35,739 bases of DNA from assembly GCA_949155905.1 (NCBI GenBank), contig CASCWU010000030.1:1-35739 (forward strand), given 5' to 3'. The notes beneath the pieces were generated by a model. The model was not told the DNA's origin. It was given only the letters and a program-made list of their open reading frames with translations, and did not search any database. This DNA is from an uncultured Lachnospiraceae bacterium. GTDB taxonomy: Bacteria > Bacillota > Clostridia > Lachnospirales > Lachnospiraceae. Position 1 is the stretch's first letter; each line of letters begins with the position of its first letter. Positions 32,844 through 35,739 of this stretch are shown piece by piece. Position numbers and translations under genes: made by a program.

Positions 32844-33398
32844 ATGGAAGAAACCAAAAAAGCAAACCGTTATGCAGGTACGCAGACAGAGAGGAATCTG
32901 GAGGCGGCCTTTGCAGGGGAATCACAGGCCAGGAATAAGTATACGTACTTTGCTTCCAAGGCAAAAAAGGAAGGCTTTGAGCAGATTGCAGCATTGTTTC
33001 AAAAGACAGCTGACAACGAGAAGGAACATGCCAAGATGTGGTTCAAGGAGCTAAACGGAATCGGGGATACAGTGCAGAATCTGGAGGCTGCTGCAAACGG
33101 CGAAAATGACGAATGGACGGATATGTACGTTGGTTTTGCCGAGACCGCAGAGAAAGAGGGCTTTCCTGAGCTGGCAGAGAAGTTTCGGATGGTAGCAGAG
33201 ATCGAAAAGCATCATGAGGAACGGTATCGTGCCTTGTTAAAGAATGTAGAGATGCAGGAGGTATTCCGTAAGAGTGAGGTAAAGGTTTGGGAATGCCGGA
33301 ACTGCGGACATATTGTTGTCGGTACGGAGGCACCGGAGGTTTGTCCGGTATGCGCTCATCCGCAGGCCTACTTTGAGGTACATGCCGAAAATTATTAG
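32844..33398 (+). CDS. Rubrerythrin
   Basis: The 184-residue protein reduces hydrogen peroxide in anaerobes. The N-terminal ferritin-like diiron domain shows E25 ([11 protein letters not shown]), E59-x-x-H62 ([10 protein letters not shown]), E100 and E121-x-x-H124 ([10 protein letters not shown]). The C-terminal rubredoxin domain has C151-x-x-C154 and C167-x-x-C170 for one Fe. The domain order is the classical one, diiron then rubredoxin. A GGGAGAAGG ribosome site and a strong promoter precede it, and it is transcribed alone, fitting a highly expressed oxidative-stress protein. Confidence 0.95.
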   Translation: MEETKKANRYAGTQTERNLEAAFAGESQARNKYTYFASKAKKEGFEQIAALFQKTADNEKEHAKMWFKELNGIGDTVQNLEAAANGENDEWTDMYVGFAETAEKEGFPELAEKFRMVAEIEKHHEERYRALLKNVEMQEVFRKSEVKVWECRNCGHIVVGTEAPEVCPVCAHPQAYFEVHAENY

Positions 33399-33453
33399 CA
33401 GCCGAGCTATGATAGAACAATTAGGACGATTAGAACGATTAAACTGATTCAGA

Positions 33454-33499
33454 AAAAACCGGCGGTTTTGAAGCTTGTCAGCAAAAACCGCCGGTTTTT
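33454..33499. terminator. Bidirectional terminator between rubrerythrin and the DUF1846 gene
   Basis: A perfect stem built on AACCGGCGGTTTT / AAAACCGCCGGTT closes a 13-base loop, with A-runs before and T-runs after, so it serves both convergent genes. Confidence 0.9.
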
Positions 33500-33553
33500 C
33501 ATGTATTTGCAGAATAGCCCTCTCCACATGTCTGCCGGAAGCAGACAGTCAGG

Positions 33554-35011
33554 TTAGCGCAGCGGTTCGCATGTCAGTACGATTCCTAATGTTTTCATCG
33601 TAGAACGATCCGAAGAGGACGGGCGGACAGAAACATGCGCCTGACAGCCAGCGAGCTTTGGAAGCTGATCTAAGGCCAGCTTTGCAGTGGCATCACTGGC
33701 AGCAGAAATAGAAAGGGCGATCAGCACCTCCTCTGGGTGCAGTCTTGGATTACGGCTTCCTAAATACCGGGTTTTCAGCTCTTGGATAGGCTCAATGGCA
33801 TGCGGAGAAATCAGCATCACTTCATCCGAAATACCCGCTAATTGCTTTAGGGCATTGAGCAGTACAGCAGAAAGGGCGCCTAATAAATCTGTGGTTTTTC
33901 CGGTAATCAACGTACCATCGGCCAGTTCAAGGGCGGCACAGGGACAGTCTAAAAGCCTGGCTCTGTCATTGGCTGCCGATAAAACGGCTCGGTCGGTCGG
34001 CACTACCTTGGCCTGCTCCATAAGCAGATTGATTTTGTAGACCTCCGACGGCTCTGCCTTGCCGGTTAGTACGTCTACCTGTGCCTGGCAGTAGCGGCGG
34101 ATGATTTCCTGGCGGGAGGCTTCGTTGCAGGCATCGTTATTCATAATGCAAAAGCCTGCCATATTAACGCCCATATCCGTAGGAGATTTATAAGGGCTGG
34201 TGCCGTAAATCCGTTCAAAAATAGCATTCATCACCGGAAAAATCTCTACGTCACGGTTATAATTGACCGTAGTTTCCCCATAGCTTTCCAGATGGAATGG
34301 ATCGATCATATTGACGTCGTTTAAATCTGCAGTTGCTGCCTCATAGGCCAGGTTAACCGGGTGCTTTAACGGCAGATTCCAGACCGGAAAGGTCTCAAAC
34401 TTGGCATAGCCTGCCTGAATGCCGCGAGTATGCTCCTGGTAGAGCTGAGACAGGCAAACGGCCATTTTGCCGCTGCCAGGTCCGGGCGCCGTAACGATAA
34501 CCAACGGTCTGGAGGTCTGGACATAGTCGTTTTTCCCATAGCCCTCTTTGCTGACAATCAACGGGACGTTCGTCGGATAGCCTTCAATCGGATAATGGAG
34601 ATAGGTCGGGATGCCTATCTCAGAAAGCTTCCGGCGGAAGCGATCCGCCGCCTTTTGCCCGGTATAACGGGTGATTACAACACTGCCGACTAAAAGCCCT
34701 AAATCCTGAAATACCTGAATCAGCCGCAGCACCTCGCTGTCATAGGTAATACCTAAATCCTCCCTGACCTTGTTTTTTTCCATATCAACGGCGCAGATAG
34801 CGATCACAACCTCTGCCTGATCCTTTAGCTGAAGCAGCATCCGCAGCTTGCTGTCCGGGGCAAAGCCCGGAAGGACGCGGGATGCATGGTAATCGTCATA
34901 AAGCTTTCCGCCAAATTCCAAATAAAGCTTGTCCCCGAACTGCCCAATCCGTTCCTGGATTTTTTCGGATTGCAGCCTTACATATTTATCATTGTCAAAT
35001 CCTATGTTCAT
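33554..35011 (-). CDS. DUF1846 family protein
   Basis: The 485-residue cytoplasmic protein matches DUF1846 over its length. It begins MNIGFDNDKYVRLQSEKI, has FGGKLYDDYHASRVLPGF near residues 33-50, and a P-loop-like A175-PGPGSG-K182 that suggests nucleotide or phosphate binding. The region around AGFCIMNNDACNEASRQEI is also conserved in my recollection of the family. The biochemical role is unknown. ATG at 35011-35009 has GGAGG 5 bases upstream. It converges with rubrerythrin and diverges from the LacI-type gene. Confidence 0.85.
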   Translation of the reverse strand: MNIGFDNDKYVRLQSEKIQERIGQFGDKLYLEFGGKLYDDYHASRVLPGFAPDSKLRMLLQLKDQAEVVIAICAVDMEKNKVREDLGITYDSEVLRLIQVFQDLGLLVGSVVITRYTGQKAADRFRRKLSEIGIPTYLHYPIEGYPTNVPLIVSKEGYGKNDYVQTSRPLVIVTAPGPGSGKMAVCLSQLYQEHTRGIQAGYAKFETFPVWNLPLKHPVNLAYEAATADLNDVNMIDPFHLESYGETTVNYNRDVEIFPVMNAIFERIYGTSPYKSPTDMGVNMAGFCIMNNDACNEASRQEIIRRYCQAQVDVLTGKAEPSEVYKINLLMEQAKVVPTDRAVLSAANDRARLLDCPCAALELADGTLITGKTTDLLGALSAVLLNALKQLAGISDEVMLISPHAIEPIQELKTRYLGSRNPRLHPEEVLIALSISAASDATAKLALDQLPKLAGCQAHVSVRPSSSDRSTMKTLGIVLTCEPLR

Positions 35012-35062
35012 AGTTCCTCCCTCTTTTTTGCTTTCCAGTTAAATCAATACAACACTATTACC

Positions 35063-35092
35063 AGTGTATCACAACTAGGGGAAAACTTGCAA
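35063..35092 (-). promoter_or_regulatory. Candidate promoter of the DUF1846 gene
   Basis: On the minus strand TTGCAA (35092-35087), an 18-base spacer and TACACT (35068-35063) preceded by TGA, an extended -10. An inverted repeat ACACT-n6-AGTGT (35052-35067) overlaps the -10 and could be an operator. Confidence 0.4.
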
Positions 35093-35100
35093 GAATTACA

Positions 35101-35129
35101 TTGTCTTTTTTGGGAAAATACACTATAAT
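35101..35129 (+). promoter_or_regulatory. Sigma-A promoter of the LacI-family gene
   Basis: TTGTCT (35101-35106), a 17-base spacer and a perfect TATAAT (35124-35129), 50 bases before the start codon. Confidence 0.7.
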
Positions 35130-35178
35130 AAAGAAGCAGAAGGAGAAGGCCTTACAAAAAGAAAGTGGGGGACACAAT

Positions 35179-35739
35179 ATGGCAAGCATTAAGGATGTGG
35201 CACAGTTAGCCGGGGTATCGTTTAGTACGGTATCCATTATTATCAACGGCAAAGCGGCGGAGCGGAAAATTTCGGAGGAGACGCAAAAGCGGGTATGGGA
35301 AGCGATGCGTAAGCTCCAGTACCGTCCGAATATTTCTGCCAAAAAGCTCAAAGAGGGAGAGAAGGATAAGCTGGTGGTTGCCCTGTTTTGGAGCTTTGAT
35401 TTCCGGCGCGCGATGCTTGCCAGATTTTTGGCTGGATTGCAGGAACGGATACAGGAGAATCAGTCCAATATTGAGGTGGTGATTTATCCATATAAAAACC
35501 GTGAGCTATGCCAGGAGGCTTCCTTAGAACGGGGCAATCAGTTCCATGCGGCGATCATTGCCAACGCCAGTGACGAGGATTTGGCGTATTTAGACAGCAT
35601 CCAAGCCTTGATTCCGATTGTTTTATATAACCGATTTTCTGACAAATACAGCTCTGTGAATATCCGGGATGACAGAGTAGGCCAGATTGCAGCAGAGCAT
35701 TTGTATGAACAAGGCTACCGGCAAAGTATTATTCTGACC
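35179..35739 (+). CDS. LacI-family transcriptional regulator (3' end outside window)
   Basis: The frame runs from ATG 35179 off the end of the window, giving 187 residues, a little over half of a typical 330-340-residue member. The N-terminal helix-turn-helix is IKDVAQLAGVSFSTVSIIING (residues 4-24), where the usual SRVLN is SIIIN. The sugar-binding domain starts near residue 60 (KLVVALFW) and includes the conserved-type DDRVGQIAAEHLYEQGY. A GGGGG ribosome site and a good promoter precede it. Its target genes are unknown; they may lie beyond the window. Confidence 0.88.
   Translation, partial: MASIKDVAQLAGVSFSTVSIIINGKAAERKISEETQKRVWEAMRKLQYRPNISAKKLKEGEKDKLVVALFWSFDFRRAMLARFLAGLQERIQENQSNIEVVIYPYKNRELCQEASLERGNQFHAAIIANASDEDLAYLDSIQALIPIVLYNRFSDKYSSVNIRDDRVGQIAAEHLYEQGYRQSIILT

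Noticed and set aside
1-35739. tRNA or rRNA genes, CRISPR arrays, complete insertion sequences, known riboswitch classes
   Set aside because: I saw no cloverleaf-like or regularly spaced repeat-spacer patterns, no transposase frame, and no riboswitch core I could recognise; a covariance-model search was not possible.

Overview
The window looks like the chromosome of a spore-forming, anaerobic gut Lachnospiraceae (Firmicutes, Clostridia); I cannot fix the genus. The reasons are Gram-positive style AGGAGG ribosome binding sites, a GerA-family spore germination gene with a forespore-type promoter, a dnaG-rpoD core, a DUF5688 protein, a GGGtGRT-motif protein, rubrerythrin, and YesM/YesN-type two-component control of a sugar ABC transporter. 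All calls come from reading translations and motifs; no database search was run.

Region 1 (1-2355): the 3' end of a GGGtGRT gene, a gene-poor stretch of about 650 bp holding a truncated holin-like type I toxin on the minus strand, and a GerA/SpoVAF-like germination gene. Region 2 (2495-9224): a housekeeping operon, dgt-like - dnaG - rpoD - trmK - TGS/uridine-kinase fusion, with 4-base overlaps joining the last three genes and a clear terminator at the end. Region 3 (9225-13346): an RNA polymerase-recycling helicase (HelD type) behind a long structured leader, then a lipoprotein metallophosphoesterase.

Region 4 (13362-24928) is the main accessory locus. A YesN-like response regulator and YesM-like sensor kinase run leftward. 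Diverging from them are two LplB/YtcP-type permeases, a lipoprotein solute-binding protein and three different S1-type sulfatases, closed by a very strong hairpin terminator. None of the sulfatases has a signal peptide. The likely model is import of an intact sulfated oligosaccharide or sugar followed by desulfation in the cytoplasm. No glycoside hydrolase, sulfatase-maturating enzyme or transporter ATPase lies in the window.

Region 5 (24929-28731): a DUF5688 gene with a short leader ORF and hairpin, type I asparaginase, a ClpP/TepA-like protease and a GerMN lipoprotein. Region 6 (28740-32569): an AraC regulator with rhaB and rhaA for L-rhamnose use (no aldolase or transporter seen). Region 7 (32570-35739): tandem terminators, rubrerythrin with a strong promoter, a convergent DUF1846 gene, and the 5' part of a divergent LacI-family regulator that runs off the end.
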